A stretch of DNA of 64,000 bases from Planctomycetota bacterium (GTDB lineage Bacteria; Planctomycetota; JAJSAM01; JAJVHW01), in NCBI GenBank assembly GCA_021776825.1, contig JAJFFG010000122.1:62001-126000 (forward strand), read 5' to 3'. Shown in pieces: positions 54,491 through 64,000 of the stretch; position 1 is the stretch's first letter, and the number at the start of each line of letters is the position of its first letter. The position numbers and the translations under genes were made by a program. The notes beneath the pieces were generated by a model, which was given only the letters and a program-made list of their open reading frames with translations, did no database searches and was not told the DNA's origin.

Positions 54491-56362
54491 CTACATCCCG
54501 AAGAGCGGCGGGAGTGTGCCCGTCTTCGACATCTCGTCGATCGTCGGCAGTTGGTCGCGGCCGGAACCCAGTCCCCCGGAGCCCAGCCCATCAGAGTCGT
54601 CGCTGCCGGCGACGACCCCCTCGAGTCGCAGGACCGGAATGGGGCGTTGGGAGACGATCGGCACGCGAGGCCGCTCGGCCGACTCGCTCGCCGCAGCCTG
54701 GAACAGCTCACGGGCCTCGGCGGCACCGGGGAATGCGACCCAGAACGTGCTGCCCTTGCCGACCTGGCTGTCGACCCAGATCTGGGCGCCGTGCACGGCG
54801 GCGATCTCGCGGGAGATCGTGAGGCCGAGGCCGCTCCCTCCACGACGATCACTGAGTGTGTCGGCGGCCTGGCGGAACTTCTCGAAGATGGCCGCCCGAT
54901 CCTCGGCTGCAATGCCCGGTCCGCGATCGCGCACACCGATCTGGACGTGCCCTGCCTCCGCTCCGGCCCGAATCTCGATCTCGATGGACGAGCTCTCGGG
55001 GCTGAACTTGATGGCGTTGGCGATCAGGTTCATCGCGAGTTGCTGCACACGATCGCGATCGGCGAACAGCGGCCAGGGCTCAACTCCGAGGTTCCGCTCG
55101 ATCCGGACGGACCGCTCGGCGGCCATCCCGGACGTCGATGCAGCGGCATCGTTCAGCACGTCACGCGCATCGAACTCGGACAGAGCGAGGTGCATCTCGC
55201 CAGCCTCGATGCGCGAGAGATCGAGGACGTCGTTGACCATGCGGGTGAGCCGCTCGCTCTCCTTGTTGATGATCTCGAGGAACTCGCGGCTGATCTTCGG
55301 ATCGGTCGTGCCGTGCTTCAGGAGGATCTCGCTGAAGCTACGGATGCTCGTCAGCGGTGTGCGCAGCTCGTGCGAGACCGACGAGAGGAAGTGGTCCTTG
55401 GCCTCCTGCAACTGCTGCAGCCGCACGTTCATCTGCTCGATCCGATTTGTGCGTTCGCCGAGCTGACGGTTGACCTCCTGGAGTCGCCGTTCGCGCTCTT
55501 GGAGCGCCTCGACGTGTTGCGAGAGCTCGCGCTCGAGCGTACGCCGGTGCGTCACGTCACGGACGACGGTCAGGAGCTGGGCGTCATCTCCCTCGCCGAC
55601 CACGCAGACGCTCACCTCGGTCGGAACGAGCTGACCGTCGGCGGCGCAGAGCGTCACCGGCAGCGGCCGTCCCTCTCGCGCGGCGCGCTGGAGATCGAGC
55701 TTGCCGGGCTTCGTCTCGCCGTCCGCGAACAGATCCACGATCGTGCGCTGGTTCAGGTCCCCGACCTCGTAGCCCGTCATCCGAGCGAGGCTGCCATTCA
55801 CCAGTTCGAGGCGCAGCGTCTCTCGCTCCAGCATCGCCATTCCCTCGATGGCGTGCTCGAAGACCGACTTGTGCTTGCGCTCGCTCGACTGGATCCGGTC
55901 CATCACCTTGACCTGGCGGCGGATGGCGGCCGCGTTGGCGGTGGCACGTCCCTGCTCGCTCTGGCCGACCTTCGCCATCTTGCCCTTGATCTCGGCGAGT
56001 TCGTCCTCGAGGCGCACGTTCGTGCCGCCGAGTCGCTGCATCTCGCGCCGCGCGCTCTCCGCCGCGGACTCCGCCAGTCGGGCGCGCGTCTCGATCCCAC
56101 CCACCCGGAAGATCACGCAGATCCCCGACAGGACGCAGAGTGCGGCACCCGCTGCCAGTCCGAGCTGAGCGTGGAGTACGAGGTCCTCGACACCTTGGAG
56201 ACCCGCCAGCCCGCCCAGTCCGAGGACGGCGAAGCCGGCGATCAAGAGCACCGCGACCGGCGAGAACCGCGACGGCATCCGCCAGATGACGACACCCAGT
56301 CCGAGCGTGCCCAGGGCGACGCCCGTGACGGAGGCGGCGAAAGTCAGACTGGGAAGATCCAC
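54491..56362 (-). CDS. PAS-domain sensor histidine kinase
   Basis: A 623-aa kinase from GTG 56362. Three or so N-terminal helices (residues 7-85) are followed by a coiled coil (about 95-165) and a PAS domain (about 165-285, AIEGMAMLERETLRLELVNG). A second coiled coil leads to HisKA with phospho-acceptor His331 in SSVSHELRTPL. The ATPase shows NLIANAIKFSPE, VRDRGPGIAAED and GGSGLGLTISREI. A low-complexity Ser/Gly C-terminal tail follows. It starts three bases after a stand-alone receiver, on the same strand. It is the last gene of the signalling operon. Confidence 0.95.
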   Translation of the reverse strand: MDLPSLTFAASVTGVALGTLGLGVVIWRMPSRFSPVAVLLIAGFAVLGLGGLAGLQGVEDLVLHAQLGLAAGAALCVLSGICVIFRVGGIETRARLAESAAESARREMQRLGGTNVRLEDELAEIKGKMAKVGQSEQGRATANAAAIRRQVKVMDRIQSSERKHKSVFEHAIEGMAMLERETLRLELVNGSLARMTGYEVGDLNQRTIVDLFADGETKPGKLDLQRAAREGRPLPVTLCAADGQLVPTEVSVCVVGEGDDAQLLTVVRDVTHRRTLERELSQHVEALQERERRLQEVNRQLGERTNRIEQMNVRLQQLQEAKDHFLSSVSHELRTPLTSIRSFSEILLKHGTTDPKISREFLEIINKESERLTRMVNDVLDLSRIEAGEMHLALSEFDARDVLNDAAASTSGMAAERSVRIERNLGVEPWPLFADRDRVQQLAMNLIANAIKFSPESSSIEIEIRAGAEAGHVQIGVRDRGPGIAAEDRAAIFEKFRQAADTLSDRRGGSGLGLTISREIAAVHGAQIWVDSQVGKGSTFWVAFPGAAEARELFQAAASESAERPRVPIVSQRPIPVLRLEGVVAGSDDSDGLGSGGLGSGRDQLPTIDEMSKTGTLPPLFGM

Positions 56363-56365
56363 GAC

Positions 56366-56824
56366 CTACGCGTTGCCCCCACCGGCGGTGACGATGTCTT
56401 CGAGATCGACGGACTCGCCCGACGCGGCGTCGACCGTGTCGGTCTGCGTGTCGTCATCGCGGCTCAGAGCGGCGACCACACGCTCGACGATGCTCGAGGG
56501 GCTGAACGGCTTGGTCAGGTACGCGTCGGCGCCGGCGCGCAGCCCGCGCTCGCGCGCCGACTCCTGCCCCTTCGCCGTCAGGAGCATCACGTAGATGCCC
56601 CGCAGGTCCGGATCACCCTTGATGATCTCGCAAACCTCATACCCGTTCCGACGCGGCATCATCACGTCCAGGATGCAGATGCTCGGGACGTGATCACGAA
56701 GCTGTTCGAGCGCCTCATCGCCGTCCCGCGCCTGCAGGACCACGAACCCGGCACGCTCCAGCACGAAGCTGAGCGAGCGCAGGATGAAGGGCTCGTCATC
56801 GACGACGAGAACCGTGTGACTCAT
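56366..56824 (-). CDS. Stand-alone response regulator receiver
   Basis: A 152-aa single-domain receiver (CheY-like) from ATG 56824. Acid pair VVDDEP, phospho-acceptor Asp53 in CILDVMMPRRNG, Thr in MLLTAKG and Lys in YLTKPFSPS are all present. A 28-residue acidic C-terminal tail has no DNA-binding domain. It is presumably phosphorylated by the adjacent kinase and passes the signal by protein contact, perhaps to the PP2C phosphatase encoded 52 bp upstream (inference). Confidence 0.93.
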   Translation of the reverse strand: MSHTVLVVDDEPFILRSLSFVLERAGFVVLQARDGDEALEQLRDHVPSICILDVMMPRRNGYEVCEIIKGDPDLRGIYVMLLTAKGQESARERGLRAGADAYLTKPFSPSSIVERVVAALSRDDDTQTDTVDAASGESVDLEDIVTAGGGNA

Positions 56825-56876
56825 GCCAGCCTCCATCTGGGTCCGCCGTTCGTCGGGACCCGTACCGCCATCGCTC

Positions 56877-58526
56877 TCATCGAACCGTCCCAGGCTCCTT
56901 CTTGAGCACCACGAGTGTGCGATCGTCCGCACCCTCGCCACGACCGAAGCGTTGGACGTCGTCGAGCAAGGCCGCGACGATGTCTGCAGCGCTCCCGTGA
57001 GCGGCCCTCGCGAGGGACTCCGCGACGCGTTCGTCACCGAACAAGTCCACATCGCCATTCGGTCCACGAGCCTCCGAGAGCCCGTCGGTGTACGTCAGCA
57101 GAACGTCGCCGGGCGCCAGCCGCGTCGCGTGCTCCGTGTACAGGCCGTCCTCGTCGACGCCCAGCGGGAGCCCGCCCCCGCCGAGTTCCTCGACGCGACC
57201 GTCCACCGCGCGGTAGACGAGCGCGGGGTGGTGCCCGGCATCGCCATACTCGAGGTCACCCGTCGCACCGTCGACGCGAGCGAACCACGCGGTGATGAAC
57301 TGCTCGGCACGTGCGAGGTCGTCCATCAGCACGCGGTTGACGCGATCGAGCACGGTCCGCGGCGAGCGGTCGGCGAGCGCCGCCGCACGGAAGGTCGCTC
57401 GAGCCGCCGTCTGCATCAGCGCCGCAGCGAGGTGGTGACCGGAGACGTCGGCGAGCACCACGGTCAGCGCGCCGTCGTCGCCACGCACAAAGTCGTAGTA
57501 GTCGCCGCCGACGTTGCTGGCCTGGACACACGCCGCCGCGACGTCGAGCCCCTCGACCGTTGGCGGCGCGGCCGGCATCAGCGCGTCCTGAATGTGACGT
57601 GCGATCTGCAGCTCGCGCTCGAAGCCGATCAGGCGTGAGTTCTCGACCAACAGCGCTGCCTGACTCGCAAGGGCCTGGGCGAGTTTGGCATCGCCCGCGG
57701 TGAACGGCTGCGCAGATCCGGGCTGCGCCAAGACATCACTGGCATCGCCGCCGCTCCGGTCGCGTAGCTGCAGCACACCGATGGCGTCGCGCCCCTCGAC
57801 GTACATCGGGACGGTGATCAGCGATGCCGCCGCGGCGCGCTCCCACGCGTCGCTCGTCCCCTCCTCGATCTGCTCGAGTCCCTCGCAGATCTGCGCCTGT
57901 CGAGACTCCAGCACGGACACCGCAGCACCCGGTCCGATCTCGTCGCCGCCCGGTGTACCCGCGAGGTGCGTGACGTCGCCGAGCGCCGACTCGACACGCG
58001 TGATGCCACCCTCTCGGATCACGATGCGGCCCGCACGGGCGGGGATGACGTGCATCGCTCGTCCGAGCACCGCATCGCAGATGGCCGTCCGGTCCGGCAC
58101 CTGCGCCAGCTCGGACGCCAGGTCGTAGAAGAGGTTCAGTTCCTCGTACGCGGCCAGGATCTCGCGCGAGAGGTCGTTCAACTCGTACTCGCGCGAGCAG
58201 AGGTCGCCGAGCACGAGCGAGGCGCGATGGGCGACGCGACGTGCTGCGGCGTTGCCGGACGATGGGTGCGCCACGGCGACCGCCCAACCGACCACGCGCT
58301 GAAAGATGCGCACCGGCGCCGCAGAAGCGGGACCGGGTGCGCCTTCGATCGTGGCGGACCCGTTCACGACCGTCACGGTCATCTGCTCCAGTCCCGCGGC
58401 GCGAGAGAGCGGCTCACCCTCCGACCGGAAGACTCCGACGCGACACCGCTCGAGAGCCGCGTCGGCCGAGATCACGCGCAACGCCATCGAACGCGTGACG
58501 ACCGACTGGAGCTCGCCGTCACGCAT
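56877..58526 (-). CDS. GAF-domain PP2C-type (SpoIIE/RsbU-like) phosphatase
   Basis: A 549-aa protein. The N-terminal 130 residues are of unclear type. A GAF domain lies at about 130-300 (LNLFYDLASELAQVPDRTAI and SLITVPMYVEGRDAIGVLQL). The PP2C/SpoIIE phosphatase at about 315-549 shows ARHIQDALMPAAPPTVEGLD, the metal Asp in VGGDYYDFVRGD and LADVSGHHLAAALM, and DVLLTYTDGLSEARGPNG. It dephosphorylates an anti-anti-sigma (STAS) protein in partner-switching pathways. The start overlaps the RsbW-like gene by eight bases. Confidence 0.95.
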   Translation of the reverse strand: MRDGELQSVVTRSMALRVISADAALERCRVGVFRSEGEPLSRAAGLEQMTVTVVNGSATIEGAPGPASAAPVRIFQRVVGWAVAVAHPSSGNAAARRVAHRASLVLGDLCSREYELNDLSREILAAYEELNLFYDLASELAQVPDRTAICDAVLGRAMHVIPARAGRIVIREGGITRVESALGDVTHLAGTPGGDEIGPGAAVSVLESRQAQICEGLEQIEEGTSDAWERAAAASLITVPMYVEGRDAIGVLQLRDRSGGDASDVLAQPGSAQPFTAGDAKLAQALASQAALLVENSRLIGFERELQIARHIQDALMPAAPPTVEGLDVAAACVQASNVGGDYYDFVRGDDGALTVVLADVSGHHLAAALMQTAARATFRAAALADRSPRTVLDRVNRVLMDDLARAEQFITAWFARVDGATGDLEYGDAGHHPALVYRAVDGRVEELGGGGLPLGVDEDGLYTEHATRLAPGDVLLTYTDGLSEARGPNGDVDLFGDERVAESLARAAHGSAADIVAALLDDVQRFGRGEGADDRTLVVLKKEPGTVR

Positions 58527-58974
58527 GATCGCCCGCCTCTGTCGTCACGCCCTCGGGAGCGTAGTACCGGACGAGTCGCAGCACGTTGCGACCGCGTTCA
58601 CGGCGCAGATCGACCTCGTGCATCCAGCTCCGCATGATGTGCGTGCCGTAGCCGCCCTCGCGCAGTTCCGTCGGATCCGGCAGTTCGGCATCGTCGATCT
58701 CGAACGGCGGACCGCTGTCGATGACGCGAATCTCGAGCGACGCGAGCCGACGATGGATCTCGACGCGCAGTGCTCCGACCGGCCCGCACGCGTACGCGTG
58801 ACGGACGACGTTGGTGCACGCCTCCTGAACGGCGACGGAGACCTCATCGATCTCGGACGCCAGCAGGTGGACATCAGCGCACGAGGATGCGAACTGGAGC
58901 AATGCCACGCGAACCACGCCGGGTGCGACCGCATCCGCCGGCAGGTCGAGAGCGACGGGGCCAGGAACGCTCAT
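58519..58974 (-). CDS. RsbW-like anti-sigma serine kinase
   Basis: A 151-aa GHKL ATPase from ATG 58974. The N box is SVAVQEACTNVVRHAYA, the G1-type box is VIDSGPPFEIDD, and the G2-type is REGGYGTHIMRSW. It phosphorylates a serine on a STAS antagonist and otherwise binds its target. It lies between the 38-codon ORF (overlap ATGA) and the phosphatase. The STAS protein encoded upstream in the same operon is the expected partner. Confidence 0.93.
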   Translation of the reverse strand: MSVPGPVALDLPADAVAPGVVRVALLQFASSCADVHLLASEIDEVSVAVQEACTNVVRHAYACGPVGALRVEIHRRLASLEIRVIDSGPPFEIDDAELPDPTELREGGYGTHIMRSWMHEVDLRRERGRNVLRLVRYYAPEGVTTEAGDHA

Positions 58975-59087
58975 CGCCGCCGGTCGACACGCACGGGTAC
59001 CGGCACGGGCCGGGCCGTCGTGAGGAGGCGTCGCAGCATGTCGCCGAGGCCGTCGATCCATCGCTCGAGGCTCTCGCGGCGAGACAC
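58971..59087 (-). CDS. Possible 38-aa protein in signalling operon
   Basis: GTG 59087 starts four bases after the sigma-54 activator stop and the stop overlaps the RsbW-like ATG (ATGA). The peptide reads SRRESLERWIDGLGDMLRRL, then a short Pro/Val/Arg end. It is an amphipathic basic helix. The frame fills a 117-bp gap exactly, and its third codon positions are GC-rich as in real genes here. It may be a small regulator or only a coupling device. No strong ribosome site. Confidence 0.5.
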   Translation of the reverse strand: MSRRESLERWIDGLGDMLRRLLTTARPVPVPVRVDRRR

Positions 59088-59091
59088 GGCC

Positions 59092-60497
<1,406 letters not shown>

Positions 60498-60501
<4 letters not shown>

Positions 60502-60875
60502 GCCTGCAGGTCCACCACGGGTGCGGGGGCCGGATCGGCGGCGGCGAGACGCGCCTCCTCCACGGTCCGGCGGACCTCGAAGACGCGAATGAGCCGGGTG
60601 ATGCGGAGCACGGCCTCGACCGGTTCTGAGATGTTGGCGAGAACGAGCGCGCCGCCGGAGTGGCGGAGCACCTTGAGGGCCGAGATCAGGGCACCGAGAC
60701 CCTGGCTGTCGATGAACCCGACGTTGCCGAGATCGAGGACGACGCGGTCATGCCCCGCGGCGATCAGGCCCTTCAAGCGCTCCTTGAAGAGCACCGAGCC
60801 CTCGCCTTCGAGGTTCACGCGCCGCTCGAACGTAACCACGAGGTCTCGTCCGTCGTGCCTGACAGTTAGATCCAT
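60498..60875 (-). CDS. STAS-domain anti-sigma factor antagonist
   Basis: A 125-aa STAS protein from ATG 60875 behind GGAGGAGTT, an excellent ribosome site. The core shows VVLDLGNVGFIDSQGLGALI, where Ser57 is the expected phosphorylation target of the RsbW-like kinase. An Ala/Pro tail follows. First gene of the operon, with promoter expected in 60876-61088. It probably binds the anti-sigma kinase and is controlled by phosphorylation and by the PP2C phosphatase. Confidence 0.93.
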
Positions 60876-61033
60876 AACTCCTCCGGGGTCGCGCCTCCGA
60901 GTGGGATGGCGACCTCGATTACCTATCCGCTTTCCGGGGGTCGGGACTTTAGGCCGGAGTCCGTAGAAGGGGGCGCGAGCCAGGAGCCTGAGAGGAGCGT
61001 GGCGCGAGCGCAGAGCCGAACCTCGAACGACGA

Positions 61034-61062
61034 GAGGGCCCCGCACGACGTGCGGAGCCCTC
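61034..61062. terminator. Hairpin terminator after ald
   Basis: A 12-bp stem with one mismatch, GAGGGCCCCGCAC / GTGCGGAGCCCTC, and a three-base loop, 27 bp beyond the ald stop codon. No long T run follows. It separates ald from the signalling operon. Confidence 0.7.
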
Positions 61063-61088
61063 CTCGAGCGGTGACCGAGCGCGTGCGC

Positions 61089-62198
61089 TTACAGGAGCGA
61101 CTCGATCGGGGTGTGCTCCATCTCGAACGCCTCGGCGACTGCGCCGTAGGTGACCTTCCCCTCGATCACGTTCGCGCCCGTTCGGATGCCGTGATCGTCG
61201 CGCACGGCCTTGCGCCAGCCGTCGCGCGCCAGCACGCGAGCGTACGGCAGCGTCACGTTCGTCAGGCCGTAGGTGGAGGTCCGCCCCACCGCGCCGGGCA
61301 TGTTCGCCACGCAGTAGTGGACGATGCCGTCGACGATGTACGTGGGGTTGCTGTGGGTCGTCGGCCGCGTCGTCTCGACGCAGCCACCCTGGTCGACGGC
61401 GACGTCGACGATCACCGCGCCCTCGTTCATCAGCTTGAGGTCCTCGCGCGTCACGAGCGCCGGGGCCTTCGCACCGGGGATGAGCACCGCACCGACCACG
61501 AGGTCGGCGAAGCGCAGGACCTTCCGCACGTTGAACGAGTTGCTGTAGAGCGTCATCACGTTCGCCGGCATCACGTCGTCGAGGTAGCGCAGCCGGTCGA
61601 GGTTCAGGTCCATCAGGATCACGTTCGCGCCCATGCCAGCGGCCATCTTGGCGGCGTTCGTACCGACGATGCCGGCTCCGATGATCATGACCGTGGCCGG
61701 CTCGACGCCGGGGATCCCGCCGAGGAGGATTCCACGCCCCATCTGGGGCTTCTCGAGGAACTTGGCCCCCTGCTGGATCGAGAGACGGCCCGCCACCTCG
61801 CTCATCGGGGTGAGCAGAGGCAGCGTCGCGCCCTGCTCCACGGTCTCGTAGGCGATGCACACGCCGCCCGCCGCGAGCATGCCCTCGGTGAGGGGACGAC
61901 TGGCGGCGAAGTGGAAGTACGTGAAGACGATCTGGCCGGGACGGATGAGCGCGTACTCCTCGGGGAGCGGCTCCTTCACCTTCATGATCATGTCGGCCTG
62001 GGCGAACACGTCCGCGTGGCCGTCGACGATCGTGGCGCCCGCCTCCTCGAACTCCTCGTCGGAGATCCCGGAGCCGACTCCGCCGGCGCGCTCGACGAGC
62101 ACGGTGTGGCCGTCGGCTCGCAGCACCTCGACGCCCGCCGGCACGATGGCGATGCGATTCTCGTTGTCTTTGATCTCGCGCGGAACCCCAACGATCAT
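61089..62198 (-). CDS. ald: Alanine dehydrogenase
   Basis: Reversible NAD-dependent deamination of L-alanine to pyruvate and ammonia; 369 aa, normal length. N-terminal MIVGVPREIKDNENRIAIVP, the substrate/cofactor Lys in KVKEPLPEEY, His in YFHFAAS, the dinucleotide loop VMIIGAGIVGTNAAKMA, and NPTYIVDGIVHYCVANMPG near the end are all family-like. The gene stands alone; the upstream tRNA is on the other strand. Confidence 0.96.
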   Translation of the reverse strand: MIVGVPREIKDNENRIAIVPAGVEVLRADGHTVLVERAGGVGSGISDEEFEEAGATIVDGHADVFAQADMIMKVKEPLPEEYALIRPGQIVFTYFHFAASRPLTEGMLAAGGVCIAYETVEQGATLPLLTPMSEVAGRLSIQQGAKFLEKPQMGRGILLGGIPGVEPATVMIIGAGIVGTNAAKMAAGMGANVILMDLNLDRLRYLDDVMPANVMTLYSNSFNVRKVLRFADLVVGAVLIPGAKAPALVTREDLKLMNEGAVIVDVAVDQGGCVETTRPTTHSNPTYIVDGIVHYCVANMPGAVGRTSTYGLTNVTLPYARVLARDGWRKAVRDDHGIRTGANVIEGKVTYGAVAEAFEMEHTPIESLL

Positions 62199-62419
62199 CG
62201 CCGTACTCCTCCGACAGACGTCGTCCGGGCCCGCCTTGGCCCGGGAATCGGCGCATCGTAGCCGCCGACTGGAAGCGGGCGGCGAAGCATTCCGGCGGTG
62301 GACGAGCGGCGCAGCGCGACGATCGCATCGGTCCGTTTCGGGCGTCCAGGGGACAAGTTACGGACGGGGACGAACTTGCCGCGCGGCGGGCGATCCGTAG
62401 ACTCCCGGGCCGCACGAGT

Positions 62420-62496
62420 GGGCCGTTAGCTCAGTTGGCTAGAGCGCTAGCGTGACAAGCTAGAGGTCACTGGTTCAAGTCCAGTACGGCCCACCA
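62420..62496 (+). tRNA. tRNA-Val (anticodon GAC)
   Basis: A 77-base cloverleaf with CCA encoded. The acceptor stem GGGCCGT/ACGGCCC pairs perfectly; the D arm is GCTC/GAGC; the anticodon stem CTAGC/GCTAG encloses loop GTGACAA with anticodon GAC (Val, codons GUC and GUU); the T arm ACTGG/CCAGT encloses TTCAAGT. All stems match. Base 32 is G, which is slightly unusual. It does not overlap any gene. Confidence 0.95.
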
Positions 62497-62576
62497 CTCG
62501 CTTCCCGGATCGACGGGTGAGCTCGAGTCGGTGCGCTCCGGTGCGCGGGAACCCCGCCGTCGAGAGCGAAGCCGAT

Positions 62577-62812
62577 CGGCGCGCATCCTCGCGGTCCTCG
62601 GTCGCTTGGCGACCTCGGTGGCCTGCGGTCGGCGAGAGCGTACCCCGCGAGAGCCGCCCCCTCGGCGCGCATCCTCAGCGACCTCGATCGTTTCGCGACC
62701 TCGGAGGTCCTTCCTTGTGCGGGGACCCCGTCGTCGATGCGTCCCCATTGCCGCACTCGTCGGCGACCTCCCTCGGTGCGCTCCGTCGGTGCGCTCCCTC
62801 GGTGCGCTCCTT
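62577..62812. repeat. Imperfect repeats in the gap after tRNA-Val
   Basis: The gap 62497-62908 contains two ~49-bp imperfect copies (62577-62625 and 62662-62710) that start TCGGCGCGCATCCTC and share GCGACCTCGG, then three close copies of CGGTGCGCTCC near 62769-62812. No open frame here has coding character. The segment could be the residue of a mobile-element end next to the tRNA or of local duplication; nothing else is seen. Confidence 0.65.
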
Positions 62813-62908
62813 GGCGGCGGAGCGCACGCAGCGCCATTCCGGTGACTCTGTTCACAGCGCCGTCACCAGCCCTGTGGAGAATGTAAGTCCAGCGTTAGGG
62901 GAGGGGTT

Positions 62909-64000
62909 GTGAGCACGACGTCGAAGTCGTCGAGTCGAGCCAAGGGCGGGATGCATCCGGTTGCCCGGCTGCTGCTCTTCCTGCTGCTGCTGTTCTTCTT
63001 CCTGGTCTCGATCAAACTGCTCGGCGGCACGATCAAGACCATGGGCAGGGGCGCGGCAAGCGGGCTCTTCGAGCACGTGGCCAACCCGTTTGCCGGGCTC
63101 GCCGTCGGCATCCTGGCCACGGTGCTCGTGCAATCGTCGTCGGTGACGACCGCAACGATCGTGGCCATGGTCGGCAGCGGCACGCTGCCGGTGACGAGCG
63201 CCGTGCCCATGATCATGGGCGCGAACATCGGAACGTCGATCACGAACACGATCGTGGCGCTCGGTCACGTGCGTCAGTCGAAGGAGTTCGAGCTCGCGTT
63301 CGCCGGCGCGACGATGCACGACTTCTTCAATCTCATGGCGGTCGCGGTGTTCCTCCCGATCGAGCTGCTGACGGCGGGTGGATTCGCCGTTCACGGAGGC
63401 GGCATCCTGACGGAAGCCGCGGTGCAGACCGCGCACCTCATCTCTCCCGGGCTGGATCTCACCGCCGGGGCGGCCGCGGAAGCGGCCTCGTCGGGGGGCT
63501 CGTGGAGGAGCCCGATCAAGGTGGTCGTGGGCGCCTCCGCGAAGTGGATCACCGCGCTGATCGCCGTCGACCCGAAGAGCCCCACGACGCTGGAGAGCAT
63601 CGGTCTCTTTGCCGTTTCGCTCGGCGGCGTGTTCGCCTCCCTGGTCCTCATCACGAAGAACATGAGACTTCTGATCGCGGACCGGGCCGAGAAGGCGCTG
63701 AACCGCGCCCTCGAGAAGAGCGGCCTGATCGGGATCGCGATCGGAGCTCTGCTGACCGTCGCCGTGCAGAGTTCGAGCATCACCACGTCGCTGCTGGTCC
63801 CGATGATCGCCGCCGGCGTGCTGTCGATCCGCAACGCATTCCCCATCACCCTCGGCGCCAACATGGGCACGACAGTCACCGCCATGCTCGCCGCACTCGT
63901 CACGGGCTCATGGGGCCTCGTGATCGCGCTGGTGCACCTGATCTTCAATCTCTCGGCAACGCTGGTCCTCTACCCGTTCCCGGCCGTGCGGTACCTGCCC
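62909..64000 (+). CDS. Na/Pi cotransporter family protein, 3' end outside window
   Basis: Sodium-dependent phosphate transporter (NptA/PF02690 type). GTG 62909 follows GGGGAGGGG and starts an N-terminal end with one helix (LLLFLLLLFFFLVSIKLLGG). The two inverted repeats of the family are visible, each with the Gln-Ser-Ser-Ser motif: VQSSSVTTATIVAMVGSG then MGANIGTSITNTIVAL, and VQSSSITTSLLVPMIAAG then LGANMGTTVTAMLAAL. It continues past the right edge after 364 codons. The presence of two PPK2 genes elsewhere in the window fits an interest in phosphate, but no direct link is seen. Confidence 0.92.
   Translation, partial: MSTTSKSSSRAKGGMHPVARLLLFLLLLFFFLVSIKLLGGTIKTMGRGAASGLFEHVANPFAGLAVGILATVLVQSSSVTTATIVAMVGSGTLPVTSAVPMIMGANIGTSITNTIVALGHVRQSKEFELAFAGATMHDFFNLMAVAVFLPIELLTAGGFAVHGGGILTEAAVQTAHLISPGLDLTAGAAAEAASSGGSWRSPIKVVVGASAKWITALIAVDPKSPTTLESIGLFAVSLGGVFASLVLITKNMRLLIADRAEKALNRALEKSGLIGIAIGALLTVAVQSSSITTSLLVPMIAAGVLSIRNAFPITLGANMGTTVTAMLAALVTGSWGLVIALVHLIFNLSATLVLYPFPAVRYLP

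Noticed and set aside
62475-62855. Minus-strand frames across and beyond the tRNA, ending in a typical tRNA-antisense peptide
   Set aside because: They read through the tRNA on the opposite strand and consist of repeats; not coding.

Overview
This high-GC window looks like a chromosomal segment of a Gram-negative, deep-branching bacterium, most likely a planctomycete. The best taxonomic clue is a member of the Minf_1886 family (43720-44124), a conserved hypothetical known mainly from Planctomycetes and Verrucomicrobia. An outer-membrane polysaccharide exporter and a beta-barrel show a diderm envelope, and there are many secreted proteins without known domains. The phylum call is inference. 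Only one RNA gene was found (tRNA-Val). I saw no transposase, integrase, phage gene or CRISPR array.

Left part (1-13.7 kb, all minus strand). A polysaccharide export module comes first: a FecR-like protein, a beta-barrel, a Wza-type exporter and a Wzc-type tyrosine kinase that runs off the left edge. Next is a tightly overlapping housekeeping string: a GT4 glycosyltransferase, moaC, mog, asd and accB, then accC. A MscS-type channel follows.

Middle part (14-31.5 kb, mixed strands). A two-component system is flanked by two secreted acidic proteins, one with PepSY-like features. It is followed by a decaying glycan locus (17.8-21.9 kb). In that locus an SGNH-hydrolase 5' part, a GT87-like 3' part and a GT4-like 3' tail lie abutted on one strand, next to a frameshifted methyltransferase and a GT2 gene with an early in-frame TGA. 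Several secreted proteins of unknown function, a sulfotransferase, an alpha/beta hydrolase, an APH-type kinase and a VanZ-CBM9 fusion follow.

Right-centre (31.6-46.4 kb). This holds a TMTC-like membrane TPR protein and two tandem PPK2 polyphosphate kinases with simple repeats in both ribosome-binding regions. Further on are a YjdF-like membrane protein, a nucleotidyltransferase-like gene, comM, an S41 protease with a predicted calcium-binding insertion, and the tmk-holB-Minf_1886-pgeF group.

Right part (46.4-64 kb). This holds a secreted TPR metallopeptidase, a MATE-WYL-WYL-aminotransferase operon, and a seven-gene signalling operon: STAS protein, sigma-54 activator, 38-aa ORF, RsbW-like kinase, GAF-PP2C phosphatase, response regulator and PAS histidine kinase. 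Alanine dehydrogenase, tRNA-Val and a Na/Pi cotransporter cut by the right edge close the window. The signalling operon joins partner-switching parts to sigma-54 and two-component parts and is the best candidate for an integrated, little-described system.
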